Positions 53,959 to 63,300 are shown, counted from the stretch's first letter. The stretch is DNA of 64,000 nt from Rhodoferax sp. PAMC 29310 (GCF_017948265.1 NZ_CP072852.1:4526001-4590000); one strand, 5' to 3'. Notes: generated by a model not told the origin, from the letters alone. Translations and numbers: made by a program.

Positions 53959-54725
53959 CAGTGGACTCCCATTTGCACAGCCTGAGCCGTCGGGGATGCG
54001 GCGCCAGCGTGTGCGATCAGCCCTGTGGGGTGGGGGTTGGGCTGGTCGCTGTCAATCACGCCATCGACAAAATGCACGATGCGTTTGGCGTAGGCAGCCA
54101 TGTCCGCCTCGTGGGTGACCATGAGAACGGTGATGCCATGCTCTACATTCAGCGCCCACAGCAACTCCATGATCTCGCGGCTGCGGTGGGTGTCGAGGTT
54201 GCCGGTGGGCTCATCGGCCAGCAACACAGCGGGTTCGGTGACGATGGCGCGGGCAATGGCGACGCGCTGTTGCTGACCTCCTGACAGTTCGGCCGGTGTG
54301 TGGTGCTCCCAGCCCGTGAGGCCCACGGATGCCAGGGCTTTGGTGGCCGCCAGGTGGCGGGCCTTGGCGCTTTCACCCCGGTACAGCAGGGGCAGCTCCA
54401 CATTTTCCTGGGCGGTGGTGCGGGCCAGCAAGTTAAAGCCCTGAAATACAAAGCCCAAAAACTGGCGGCGCAGGCGTGCACGCGGGTCGCGCCCCAGCGT
54501 TTCTACGTGCACGCCGTTGAACAGGTATTCCCCGGAGGTGGGTGTGTCCAGGCAGCCCAGCATGTTCATGGCGGTGGACTTGCCCGAGCCGCTGGGCCCC
54601 ATAATGGCCACAAAGTCACCCGCCTGGATGCTGAGGTCCACGCCTTTCAGGGCTTGCAGCGCGGTGGCGTCCTGGCCGTAGGTCTTGGTGACCCCCTTGA
54701 GCTGAATCAACGGTGCGCCGCTCAT
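53958..54725 (-). CDS. MacB-type ABC transporter ATP-binding protein
   Basis: The 255-residue ATPase carries Walker A MGPSGSGKSTAMNMLG near residue 42, the Q-loop FVFQGFNLLARTTAQENVELPL near 90, the signature [15 protein letters not shown] near 145, Walker [12 protein letters not shown] and VTHEADMAAYA near 205. The GFNLL segment is typical of MacB-like ATPases. It starts within the MacA stop (ATGA) and its stop overlaps the permease start. A 25-residue C-terminal extension follows the conserved core. Confidence 0.93.
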
Positions 54726-56023
54726 GGCTTGCTGGCGCTGCGCTGGTCGGTGATGACGAGCATGCCTTCGCGCAGGTCGCCGCCGGTGATCTCCGTCATG
54801 CGTCCGTCGTTGATCCCGGCGGTCACGCTAGTGGCGGTTGCAACCCCGTCTTGCAGCACCCAGACCTGTTTGGCCGGGCCACTGCCTGAGGCGGTTTTCT
54901 TGCCACGGGGAAACCGGGGCAAGAGGCTGGAAACAATGCCGCCGTCAGCTTGATCGCCTGCTTTGGCGCTGGCGGTCGGCTGAAAGCGCAAGGCCGGGCT
55001 GGGCACCAGCAGCACGTCTTTGCGCTCGGTAGCGGTGATGGTGGCCGCCGCCGTCATGCCGGGTCGCAAGCTCAAATCGCTGTTGTCCACGTCCAGATAG
55101 GTGACGTAGGTGACCACGTTTTCCGTGATGGTGGAGCCAAACGCCACGCGGGTGATGGTGGCCGGGTATTTGCGCGCGGGGTAGGCACTGACGGTGAAAC
55201 TCGCTTTTTGCCCCACCTTCACCGCGCCCACGTCAGCCTCGTCCACGTTGACTTGCAAACGCAGCTCTTTCAAGTCCTCGGCCACGGTGAACAGGGTCAC
55301 GGCCTGCAAGGATGCGGCTACCGCGTTGCCGGGGTCGACCGTGCGGGTCAACACCACGCCATCAATGGGCGAACGAATGGAACCCTTGGACAGGTTGGTG
55401 ACGTCAGTGGATGCGGTGGCTGTGGCCTCGGCCACGTTAGCCTGCGCGACCAATTGGTCTGCCACAGCGCGAGCCACGGTGGCGCGTCCACTGTCCAGTT
55501 CAGCAGCGGAGGGCACTTTGCCGCCCGACAGTCGTGACACTTCTTCCAGTCGGGCCAGATTGCCTTGCGCCTCTTTCAAAGTCGCACTCACCTGGCTCAC
55601 TCGGGCTTTCGTCGCGGCCAGCGTCGCGCGAGAGCGAGCGACCTGATCGTTGAGCTTGGCTGTGTCCAGCTCCACCAGCACTTGGCCTTTTTTGACCCGG
55701 TCGTTCACATCCACGTACACCTTGCGCACGGTGCCGGACAGTTCGCTGCCAATGCTCACTGACCGGGTGGGTTGCAGCGTGCCATTGGCGGCGACCGAAA
55801 GCGTGAGGTTGCCTTTGCCAACCGCGGTGGTGACATAGGCCGGGGCGGCCTTGGCTTGGGCATTTTTTTGCCAGTAGTAATAGGCCCCACCGCCAATCAG
55901 CAACACGACCAGACTGCCCCACACCAAGGGGCGGCGCCACCAGGACGGGTGGACGGGGTCGTTGAGCAGCGCATTCATGTCGGCGCTGGAGATGGGGTCA
56001 CGGGTGGCGGCTTTGGAGGTCAT
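54722..56023 (-). CDS. MacA-like efflux periplasmic adaptor subunit
   Basis: The 433-residue protein has a cytoplasmic N-terminus, a single membrane anchor (RPLVWGSLVVLLIGGGAYYYWQ near residue 33), a biotinyl-lipoyl-like segment (SGTVRKVYVDVNDRVKKGQVLVELD near 95), a coiled-coil hairpin from about 120 to 200 and a second lipoyl half GSIRSPIDGVVLTRTVDPGN near 215. This is the HlyD/MacA layout. ATG 56023 is chosen over the TTG at 56029. It links the MacB pair with the outer-membrane channel encoded just upstream. Confidence 0.91.
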   Translation of the reverse strand: MTSKAATRDPISSADMNALLNDPVHPSWWRRPLVWGSLVVLLIGGGAYYYWQKNAQAKAAPAYVTTAVGKGNLTLSVAANGTLQPTRSVSIGSELSGTVRKVYVDVNDRVKKGQVLVELDTAKLNDQVARSRATLAATKARVSQVSATLKEAQGNLARLEEVSRLSGGKVPSAAELDSGRATVARAVADQLVAQANVAEATATASTDVTNLSKGSIRSPIDGVVLTRTVDPGNAVAASLQAVTLFTVAEDLKELRLQVNVDEADVGAVKVGQKASFTVSAYPARKYPATITRVAFGSTITENVVTYVTYLDVDNSDLSLRPGMTAAATITATERKDVLLVPSPALRFQPTASAKAGDQADGGIVSSLLPRFPRGKKTASGSGPAKQVWVLQDGVATATSVTAGINDGRMTEITGGDLREGMLVITDQRSASKP

Positions 56024-56086
56024 GTTCAATTCAGGTGAGGCGAGTGCAATGGTGGCAGGTGAGCAATTTGGCAGGGGCGTCTGGCG

Positions 56087-57508
56087 TTAAGCCCAGCCAC
56101 CACCCAGTGCCTTGTAGAGGCGCACATGGTCGGCGCTGATGTCGGCCTGCGTGGTGGCCAGGCTGTCTTGTGCGTTCAGGAGCGTACGTTGCGTTTGCAA
56201 CACGGTTTGAAAATCAATCAGGCCGCTGGCAAAACGGTTTTGCGCCAGCAGTGCCGCTTGTGCCGCTGCAGCTTCGGCGGCTTGCAGTCGGACCAACCGG
56301 TCGCGATCGCCCTGCAACCCAACCAGGGCGTCTTCCACGTCCTTCAGGGCGGCCAGAACCGTGGCCTGGTAGCTGCTGCGCGCTTGCGTCAAGACCGCAG
56401 ACTGGGCTCGCACCTGGGCTTCGGTCGCGCCGCCATCAAATAGCGGAAACGACACGGCGCCCAACAACGCGGCGGTGGCCGTGGCGCCGCTGGTGAGGCC
56501 GCTCAGGGTCAAAGCGCTCAAACCCATTGAGCCACCAATGGAGAAACTGGGGTAGCGCGCAGCCTCGGCCACTGACACGCGGGCCAATGCGGCTTTGACG
56601 CGAAACTCAGCAGCGCGCACATCCGCGCGCTGGCGCAGTGTTTCAGCCGGAATGCTCAGCGCCAGTTGCTGGCTCACCTGCGGCACGGCTTGCGGGGTTG
56701 CCAACCGGGTATTAAGCGCCGCCGGGGTTTGTCCCGTGAGCACCGCCAGACTGTGGCTCGCTTTCTGAATGCTGGCCAACAGCGTGGGAATTTGCGCGCC
56801 GGTTTGCTCGGCCGCCGTGCGGGCCTGCGCCACTTCCAGCGAGGTGATCAAGCCGGCCTGCGCACGCCAGTCGGTGATTTGCAGAGTCTCAGTCTGACTG
56901 GCGAGGTTGGTGCGGGCGATTTGCAATTGGTTTTGCAGGCCCCGCAGCTGGATATAGGCCAGCGCCAGTTCAGCCGTGATGCTGCTTTGCACGTCGGTCA
57001 AAGAGGCTTCTGCGGCCAGGGCATCGGCTTCGGTCGCCGTCAAGCCACTTTGTTTGCCGCCAAAAAAGTCAGGGTCCCAGCTTGCGTCCAGGCCCGCCTT
57101 GAAGCTGTTGGCGCCTGAGCTGCTGGAGGTTTCACTTCGCTGGGCTGAGCCTGAGGCTGACACGCCGGGCAGCAGATTGGCGCTTTTGACATCGCGCAGG
57201 GCCAGCGCCTGGGCCAAGGCCGCCTGCGCTGTTTTCATACTTGTGTTGGCTTGCAGCGCCTGTGTCACCAGTTCGCTGAGAATGGGGTCGTTGAAGTGGC
57301 CCCACCATGCGCTCAATGAGCTGGCAGGACTGGATTGTGCCCCCGGCATTGTGGCCGACCATTGGGTAGGCACCGCTACCTCGGGTGCCGACGTTGACTT
57401 GGGCATGACGCTGGCGCAACCGGGGAGCGCCAATGACAGCAACCAGAGCGACGAAAGTCGCCATTGCGGGCGGCTGCAGGAGAGGCGGGGCGGGGAAGGG
57501 GGTGTCAT
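56087..57508 (-). CDS. RND/MacAB-type outer-membrane efflux lipoprotein (NodT/OprM family)
   Basis: The 473-residue protein has a lipoprotein signal with lipobox LPGC (LWLLSLALPGCASV) and two OEP repeats: SELVTQALQANTSMKTAQAALAQ near residue 75 and the second around RADVRAAEFRVKAALARVSVAEAARYPSFSIGG near 275. These belong to the TolC-like channels of the NodT group. The frame is open to 57550, but ATG 57508 gives the signal directly. It is the first gene of the MacAB cluster, 63 bases before the adaptor, so a complete tripartite pump is encoded in one operon. Confidence 0.92.
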   Translation of the reverse strand: MTPPSPPRLSCSRPQWRLSSLWLLSLALPGCASVMPKSTSAPEVAVPTQWSATMPGAQSSPASSLSAWWGHFNDPILSELVTQALQANTSMKTAQAALAQALALRDVKSANLLPGVSASGSAQRSETSSSSGANSFKAGLDASWDPDFFGGKQSGLTATEADALAAEASLTDVQSSITAELALAYIQLRGLQNQLQIARTNLASQTETLQITDWRAQAGLITSLEVAQARTAAEQTGAQIPTLLASIQKASHSLAVLTGQTPAALNTRLATPQAVPQVSQQLALSIPAETLRQRADVRAAEFRVKAALARVSVAEAARYPSFSIGGSMGLSALTLSGLTSGATATAALLGAVSFPLFDGGATEAQVRAQSAVLTQARSSYQATVLAALKDVEDALVGLQGDRDRLVRLQAAEAAAAQAALLAQNRFASGLIDFQTVLQTQRTLLNAQDSLATTQADISADHVRLYKALGGGWA

Positions 57509-57646
57509 TGTTCTTACTTTACAGGGCGAGCGCATTCCCTTATTGTGCAAAAGTCAAATGACGCAGGGGTTTCGCTCCTGTGAAGACTTGTAAAGCCATC
57601 GGCTATCGCGATGGCCAGCGCCCATGCCCCGCCATCCGCTTCTGCC

Positions 57647-58441
57647 TCAGTTTCGCAAGGCGTCGGCCTGTCCGGCGTATTGGTAGGCCCGTAAGCCGAT
57701 CCACTCGTGCAGGCCCAGATGCCAGCGTTCTGCGCCGCGCTGCAGGGAATACTCTGTCCAGGGTGTCGCCCGGCCTGCGCGGTAATCCACCGGGTAGGCG
57801 GTCACGTTCCAGCCAGCTTGCCGAAATGAGGCCATCGCGCGGGGCATGTGCGACGCTGACGTCACCAGCAACCAGGGTCGGGTGGGTTTGACGCCAGGCA
57901 GCACCGCACTCAAAACGGCGTTTTGATGGGTGTTGGTTGATGCCGACTCGTACATCACACGACTGACCGGCACGCCCATGCTGTCAAAAAACAGCTTGGC
58001 CCGGTCAGCTTCGGTCATCGATGTGGCCAACAACTCACCGCTGCCGCCGGTGAACAGCAGTTGCAGGTGGTTGTAGCGTTTCATCAGCGCAACCGATGCA
58101 GTCATGCGCTCGGCCGCGTTGTTGAGCGCGGGCTGGTCGTTGCCCTTCAGCACATAGGCCGGCTCAAGTGCACCGCCCAACACGACGATACCCGTGTAAT
58201 TTGACAAATCCGCCGAGGCTGGCAGGGCTGGGTGCTGAGATTCCAGATGGCGCAAGAGCATTTCCGGCGGTAGCTGCCATCCTTGCAACAGCAAAACCAG
58301 CAGGGCCAACCAGCACACGCCTGTGCCCCAAGCCTGTCGCTTGCGCATCCACAGCAGCCCAAAAAACAGCAAAATGCCCACCCAGGCCAGAGGCTGGGTC
58401 GCAAACGACAACAATTTGGAGGCAACAAACATCGGTGACAT
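57647..58441 (-). CDS. YdcF/SanA-family (DUF218) membrane protein
   Basis: The 264-residue protein has two predicted N-terminal helices (QPLAWVGILLFFGLLWM and GVCWLALLVLLLQGW), then the DUF218 domain: TGIVVLGGALEPAY near residue 85, LLFTGGSGEL near 128, SASTNTHQNAVL near 168 and LLVTSASHMPRAMASFRQAGW near 190. Family members such as ElyC are tied to envelope assembly and vancomycin sensitivity. It lies 24 bases after mgtE and may be cotranscribed with it. Confidence 0.88.
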   Translation of the reverse strand: MSPMFVASKLLSFATQPLAWVGILLFFGLLWMRKRQAWGTGVCWLALLVLLLQGWQLPPEMLLRHLESQHPALPASADLSNYTGIVVLGGALEPAYVLKGNDQPALNNAAERMTASVALMKRYNHLQLLFTGGSGELLATSMTEADRAKLFFDSMGVPVSRVMYESASTNTHQNAVLSAVLPGVKPTRPWLLVTSASHMPRAMASFRQAGWNVTAYPVDYRAGRATPWTEYSLQRGAERWHLGLHEWIGLRAYQYAGQADALRN

Positions 58442-58465
58442 GGTAGCGGCCCTGGTTTTGACGCT

Positions 58466-60124
58466 TTATTTAATCAGCACCAGGGTGGCCAACCCCAGGA
58501 AGGCGAAGAAACCAATGACATCGGTCACGGTGGTCAGAATCACGCTGCCGGCCAGCGCAGGGTCAATTCCCACACGGTCCAGAATCAGCGGAATCGCCAA
58601 GCCAGCCAATGCCGCGCACAGCAAATTGATCAAGATTGCCACGCCCAAAATGCCACCAATGGCCCAGTCGCCAAACCAGGCGACCGCCATCAGCGATACC
58701 ACCACCGCCCACAGCAGCCCATTCAGCAGGGAAATACCCACCTCCCGGTTCAAAAGCGTTCGCAAGTTGCCCTTTTGAATCTGCCCCAGAGCAATGCCCC
58801 GAATCACCAGCGTGAGGGTCTGGCTTCCCGCCACACCGCCCATGCTGGCCACAATCGGCATCAACACCGCCAGCGCGACCACCTGCTGCAAGGTGGCTTC
58901 AAACTGCCCAATGACCCAGGCGGCGAGAAACGCAGTAAGTAAATTGATGCCCAGCCACACCGCCCGCCGGCGCGAACTTACCAAGACCGGCGCAAAAATA
59001 TCGGCCTCGTCATCCAGGCCCGCCATCTGCATCATGGTGCGGTCAGAGTCGTCGCGAATCAGGTCAACCACGTCATCCACCGTGATGCGGCCAATCAGCT
59101 TGTTGTCGTCGTCAATCACCGGCGCCGACAACAGGTCGTGGTCCTGAAACAGCCGGGCAACATCCACCGCGGTGGTGTGCACCGAGATGCCGGCAACGTC
59201 CGTGTTCATCAGGTCGGTTACCCGCAAATTCAGGTCGGCCGTCACCAGTGTGCTCAGGCGCAGCGCGCCCTGGTAGTGGCCTTCGCGGTCCACCACCATC
59301 AACATGTCCGTCTGCGGTGGCAAGGTTTCCAGCAGGCGCAAATAGCGCAGCACTGTTTCAACCTTGACGTTGGCGCGCACCTCGATCGGGTTCGCGTCCA
59401 TCAGACCACCGGCCGAGTCCTCGGGGTAGGACAGCATTGATTCCAGCTTTTCGCGCCGGGTGCCCGTGGTGTTTTGCAGCAGCCGGCTGCCCAACTCACT
59501 GGGCAGGCTTTGAATCAAGTCAACCAGGTCGTCCAACTCAAGGTGGTGCACGGTCGCGACCAAGTCGTCCAGGTCCAGCTCCTTGGCCAGGGTGACGCGG
59601 ATCTCGTCGTGCAGATAGACCAGAACCTTGCCGGTTCGCTCGGTGTCCACCATGCTCCAGACGGACCGCCGCTCGTTGGGGGGCAGTGCCTCCAGCAGCC
59701 CCGCCACCTTGGCCGGGTGCGTGCGGTGCAGTATCTTGCCCACCCGTTTGAGCTTGCCGCCGCGCAAAGCGCTGCGCACGGCTTCGAGTTGGTTGACTGC
59801 TACGTGACCCGGTTTGCCGACTTGGGCGGCGTCTGCGGCGTCGGAGGCCTCCCGCGACTCACCCAGCAATTGCCCGCGCAACTCCAGGTTCAGGTGCGGC
59901 AAGATGCGCGCCTCCAGCGCGGCATCCACTTGTTGCCACAAGGCCGTGCGCTGCTCGGCATCGAGCAATTCCAGCAACGCCGCCAGTTTGGCCGGGTGAA
60001 CCCGCAGCAAATGCTTGCGAACGCGCTTGTTCTTGCCGTCATTGAGCGCCTGAATGATCTGCTCGCTGTCGGTACGCGAGCGAATCTCTTCAGCGCTTTG
60101 TGGGTCTGGGGTGTTCGAATTCAT
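58466..60124 (-). CDS. mgtE: Magnesium transporter MgtE
   Basis: The 552-residue protein has an N-terminal superhelical MgtE_N domain in which the repeated HPAKLAALLELL and HPAKVAGLLEALPP units occur near residues 42 and 132, two CBS domains at about 230-350 (MLSYPEDSAGGLM and DHDLLSAPVIDDDNKLIG), and five C-terminal helices with VALAVLMPIVASMGGVAGSQ near 425. It imports Mg2+ and gates by Mg2+ binding to the cytoplasmic domain. The N domain is extended, with a second HPAK unit, compared with compact MgtE proteins. Confidence 0.94.
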   Translation of the reverse strand: MNSNTPDPQSAEEIRSRTDSEQIIQALNDGKNKRVRKHLLRVHPAKLAALLELLDAEQRTALWQQVDAALEARILPHLNLELRGQLLGESREASDAADAAQVGKPGHVAVNQLEAVRSALRGGKLKRVGKILHRTHPAKVAGLLEALPPNERRSVWSMVDTERTGKVLVYLHDEIRVTLAKELDLDDLVATVHHLELDDLVDLIQSLPSELGSRLLQNTTGTRREKLESMLSYPEDSAGGLMDANPIEVRANVKVETVLRYLRLLETLPPQTDMLMVVDREGHYQGALRLSTLVTADLNLRVTDLMNTDVAGISVHTTAVDVARLFQDHDLLSAPVIDDDNKLIGRITVDDVVDLIRDDSDRTMMQMAGLDDEADIFAPVLVSSRRRAVWLGINLLTAFLAAWVIGQFEATLQQVVALAVLMPIVASMGGVAGSQTLTLVIRGIALGQIQKGNLRTLLNREVGISLLNGLLWAVVVSLMAVAWFGDWAIGGILGVAILINLLCAALAGLAIPLILDRVGIDPALAGSVILTTVTDVIGFFAFLGLATLVLIK

Positions 60125-60299
60125 GTTGGCTTAATTTTCCCCTATTGGAGAGGACAGGGTGGACCCAATTTGAGAGCACCTTAGCTCTAGACCGCCCGCA
60201 GACCCCATTCGAGGCGTCCCAACAGCGCAAACAGCCCGTTTTCCGGCTCCTGTCTTGGCGATGGACCCATAAGGCGATAATTTTCGGTAAAGTGATCGG

Positions 60300-60440
60300 A
60301 TGCGACCCCTCCGCCCCAGTAAACGCCTGGCCTCCAAAGCCACACCGCCCAAGCGCTCCTACAAAATCGCGCTCTGGGCGCTCGCCGTTACCCTGATGAT
60401 CCTCATTCTGAAGGTGCTTCCGTATACGGATCGCTGGTAG
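60300..60440 (+). CDS. Candidate 46-residue single-helix membrane protein
   Basis: An ATG at 60300 opens 46 codons to a TAG at 60438-60440. The product has a basic N-terminus (MRPLRPSKRLASKATPPKR) and one strong hydrophobic helix (IALWALAVTLMILILKVL), then YTDRW. The basic-then-hydrophobic pattern is that of a small type II membrane protein. No convincing Shine-Dalgarno is present, and I recognise no family. It lies in the 700-base gap between mgtE and the TPR gene. Confidence 0.35.
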   Translation: MRPLRPSKRLASKATPPKRSYKIALWALAVTLMILILKVLPYTDRW

Positions 60441-60486
60441 GTTGGCGCCGATTTAGAGGGCGAACTGAGAAACTCCCGGCAGGTCA

Positions 60487-60732
60487 ATGCAAACCGGCAA
60501 ACCTTGGCGCGTCAGATCGTGCTCAACATCGTTCCCAGTCCGACAACCACGGCCAGCGCCAGCGATTGGTGTTGTGCTAGTGGTGACCACCTTGGCTGCG
60601 CTGGTGGGCAGTGCAGAACTGGCTGGCAACCTGCTGTTTCCGTCGCTTATGTTGATAGTGTCGATGTTTTTCACGTCGCTGTACTTCACCTTCCTCTACA
60701 GTTTTGAGCTGCCTGAGCCGACCACACCCTGA
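60487..60732 (+). CDS. Possible small membrane protein (81 codons), start uncertain
   Basis: The second half of this frame reads as two close hydrophobic helices (IGVVLVVTTLAALVGSAELA and FPSLMLIVSMFFTSLYFTFL) with GC-rich codon use and ends SFELPEPTTP. The first 25 codons are arginine-rich and look untranslated, so the true start may be a GTG within the first helix or lie upstream across a frame change. On the other strand there is also a hydrophobic stretch, so I keep this as a weak call. Confidence 0.3.
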   Translation: MQTGKPWRVRSCSTSFPVRQPRPAPAIGVVLVVTTLAALVGSAELAGNLLFPSLMLIVSMFFTSLYFTFLYSFELPEPTTP

Positions 60733-60817
60733 CGCACAGTCAGCCTCCTTGCCACGGAGACCCCGAAAACTGCAGGGCGGTCTCCCTCGGATATCTTCAG
60801 CCAACGCCGATTGAATA

Positions 60818-61303
60818 TCAGGGGTTAGCCGCTTTGTAATCGGCCAAAGCACGGGCAAGGTCAACATATTCTTCACACGTTTGATTGCCGCACAAGGTCT
60901 GTAACTGCGCCAGGTGTTTTGCAGCCTGGGCAGGTTTTTTAGCCATTAGATAAGCCTCGCCTATGTACTCATGCGCCCCCAGGTGTCGTGGGTTGAGTTG
61001 GAGAGCCGTGTCGTAGTGCTGGAAAGCTTTGCTTAAATTGGGACTGGTTTGCTTGCGATAGCTGTAGCCAAGCAGGTTGTGAACATCAGCGTTACGAGGC
61101 TCTTGGCGCACTGCAGCTTGCAACTCAGCCAAAGCCTTACTCCAGTCTTTGGCAGCGATCCAACTGCGCGCGTTGTGCAATCGGTCAGACACTTTGATGG
61201 TCGGCTCATTGAGATTTTCATTCACTGGGGTGTCAGCGGCCAGCGCGTGGCCGCCGCTCAACAGGACCGCACTCAAAAAAAAGGCTTCGCAACTGGTTTT
61301 CAT
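60818..61303 (-). CDS. Secreted TPR-repeat protein
   Basis: The 161-residue protein has a signal peptide (CEAFFLSAVLLSGGHALAA) and about three tetratricopeptide repeats: WIAAKDWSKALAELQAAV, VHNLLGYSYRK with LSKAFQHYDTALQLNP, and AHEYIGEAYLMAKKPAQAAKHLAQL. A CGNQTC pair near the end may form a disulfide. Such proteins usually act as periplasmic scaffolds. ATG 61303 is preferred over the upstream frame extending to 61333. It stands alone between degraded regions. Confidence 0.82.
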   Translation of the reverse strand: MKTSCEAFFLSAVLLSGGHALAADTPVNENLNEPTIKVSDRLHNARSWIAAKDWSKALAELQAAVRQEPRNADVHNLLGYSYRKQTSPNLSKAFQHYDTALQLNPRHLGAHEYIGEAYLMAKKPAQAAKHLAQLQTLCGNQTCEEYVDLARALADYKAANP

Positions 61304-62088
61304 GGCAACAGCTTTAAGGGTTAAAAACCGCATTAAGGCATAAGTAAAGACACCTCATCGTTGACTCAGAATTTTCAGTTTCACTGCATCAGGTGTCACT
61401 ATTGATCCGGCCCCAGGAAGCTTCAGCCCGCAGAGCATTTGACTCTGGAGGCTTGGAAGAAATTGCGTACCCGTTGGGGGTAAGCTCTTCAGCATGAAAA
61501 TGTGTTCGTTAGCCACATCCCTCAACTTTGCTTTCGTGAGACTGGGAACGCGTCTGCCCATGGCTTGTTTGTGTGAGACGCTAATTGACCTAGGGAAACT
61601 CCGCATAACCCCTGACGCCTTATGCAAGAAGCCTGCAGGTGCTGCAAAAAAAGTAGCATGAAACAAACCGCTTTGAACATGGGGATGCTCTGAACAACTC
61701 CTCATCAGATCGAGTAGCAGGCCGTTGATTTTCAAATCGTGAAATTTTCTGGTCAAACGCCAGAAATGTCATCTTTGGGTGGGATGTGCCCGACGTTGAT
61801 GAAGCGCTGCCGGAACGGCTCATCCTCACAGCCATCCGGCAGGCGCTGGACGGGCGCGAGAAAAAATGGTCTGACACCCGGTCGCCATCATGTGCGCGTC
61901 AAGCCGCTCAGGCTTTCGTTTCGGCAAGTACTGAGTTTGAGGGGCAAACTGCCTCGCACGGACTCGACGGTCCTGGGTGCGCCACCGCACAGACGGAGCC
62001 GCGCAGGATGCCGATGATTGTCCAGAGTTCGAAAGACTCGAAGAGCGATCTGCATTTTGAATGCACAACCAACCAGAAGGAGATATTC
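61304..62088. other. Stretch without a supportable gene, possible insertion-sequence debris
   Basis: No frame in this segment matches a known protein; open frames such as minus 61355-61756 have no recognisable domain. Two short segments look alike on the minus strand: GGGTTATGCGGAGTTTCCCT near 61592-61611 and GGAGTTGTTCAGAGCATCCC near 61681-61700. They resemble insertion-sequence ends but I cannot assign a family. A plus-strand frame at 61786-62088 runs into the next gene without a stop and has no known domain. Confidence 0.4.
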
Positions 62089-62289
62089 ATGTTCAGAACC
62101 ATCACGGCAACCTATGCCAGCAATGCCGCCGTCACCAACGTTGTCGACGAACTGATCAATGGCGGCCTCCCGAGCGAAAAGATGTCGATCGACGATGACA
62201 CGATGCAGGTCATGGTCAAGATTCCGGAAAAGGAGGTTTCAGGAATAATGGAAATCCTGAATCGGCATGAGCCGACCAAAATTCTCTGA
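62089..62289 (+). CDS. Small (66-residue) conserved-looking protein of unknown function
   Basis: The product is MFRTITATYASNAAVTNVV... ending RHEPTKIL. The ATG at 62089 is preceded by AGAAGGAGA at 62075-62083, an excellent Shine-Dalgarno. The beta-alpha pattern (TITATYASN, then a VVDELINGGLPSEKMSIDD helix-turn, then MQVMVKIPEKEVSGIMEIL) resembles small stress-associated proteins of the 'general stress protein 17M-like' type. The frame is open upstream to 61786 but the ribosome site decides the short form. No partner is evident, since both sides are degraded. Confidence 0.7.
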   Translation: MFRTITATYASNAAVTNVVDELINGGLPSEKMSIDDDTMQVMVKIPEKEVSGIMEILNRHEPTKIL

Positions 62290-62390
62290 GGCACGCGGCC
62301 AGGGGTTGCGATGACGCTTTGTGAGCTGATGGCGCTGAAAGCCCGCACCCGTGAACCGCAGCGCGGGGCCTTGGACTGCGGCTCCAGTCA

Positions 62391-62549
62391 ATGGGCATCG
62401 CGCGCGTGCTGGTCAGCCCGCGCCTGCGGGCCCAGCAGACCTGTGATCTTGCCCGCCTCGGAATGGCGAGCGAGGTCGAGCCCGATCTGGCGGAATGGGA
62501 TTACGGCGACTTCGAGGGGCGGCGCTCCGTGGATGTCCGCCCGCAATAG
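62391..62549 (+). pseudogene. Histidine phosphatase fragment (about 52 codons)
   Basis: The frame reads GIARVLVSPRLRAQQTCDLA and then VEPDLAEWDYGDFEGRRSVDVR, the internal signature of a phosphoglycerate-mutase-type histidine phosphatase (the SPRxRAxQT and EWDYGDFEG motifs). The catalytic RHGET start and the whole C-terminal half are missing. The fragment ends at a stop at 62547-62549, and the IS91-type sequence begins about ten bases later, which suggests the element truncated the gene. Confidence 0.75.
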
Positions 62550-62559
62550 AGAAATCAGC

Positions 62560-63300
62560 GTCCAGCCCTCTTGCAACACGCGGCGCATGGTGGAGATGAC
62601 GGCACACCTGACGGATCACGTTTTCCCCCGCTGCCGGTACGCCACTGGGTGCTCTTCGTCCCGAAGCGGCTGCGCTACTTCATGCAGCGTGATGGGGCGG
62701 TGCTCAACATGGTGCTGCGCATCTTCCTGAGGGTAATTGCCCAAACTCTGCAAACCCACAGCCTTGGGGCGGCCCATGTGGACAGGGCGGCCCTGCACAT
62801 CAGGGGCGCGGCTTTCATTGACCGCGTTGGCTCCAGCCTGAACGGGCATGTGCACTTTAGTTACGACGTAACTTGAGTACAAGTTAGTCTGCACTGCAAC
62901 TTCGTTGTCACGTCTGTTTGGTCGGTGGGGTGTTTGAGGAACTGGCGGGAAAAGCCGATACCCAATTTTCACCGCCGGGCATCGTCTCTCACCCGGCCAG
63001 TGCTATCGATGAGACCGCTGTGGCCCAGGTACAGACTGATTTGCGAAGACGCATCCTGCGCGCCTTTGTGGGCCGGGGCTTGCTGGGGAGTTGTGACGCC
63101 AAAGAGATGCTGGCCTACCAGCATAGCGGCTTCTCGGTGGATGCCAGTGTTTGCATCGAAGCACACGACCGGGCCGCCCTGGAGCGGCTGCTGCACAAGA
63201 GGGCGCTGCCTTGGTGTACCGCAGTGCCAAGCAGCGCAGCGAGCCTGGCTCTGACAAGCGTGGCGCCAAGGTCGACGAACTGCATCTCACGCCGTTGATG
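62560..63300 (+). mobile_element. Degenerate IS91-family transposase remnant
   Basis: Pieces of one transposase lie in four frames: VQPSCNTRRMVEMTAHLTDH (from 62560), LPVRHWVLFVPKRLRYFMQR with LHIRGAAFIDRVGSSLNGHV (to 62876), AVAQVQTDLRRRILRAFVGR with MLAYQHSGFSVDASVCIEAH (62918-63200), and AALVYRSAKQRSEPGSDKRG with KVDELHLTPL (to about 63300). These are stretches I associate with IS91-type (Y2) transposases. The first Zn-site cysteine is replaced by glutamine, and a short internal deletion sits near 63195. Both ends are missing, so it is not mobile. Confidence 0.82.

Noticed and set aside
61355-61756. Minus-strand 133-codon open frame downstream of the TPR gene's promoter side
   Set aside because: No recognisable domain or ribosome site; the region looks like debris.
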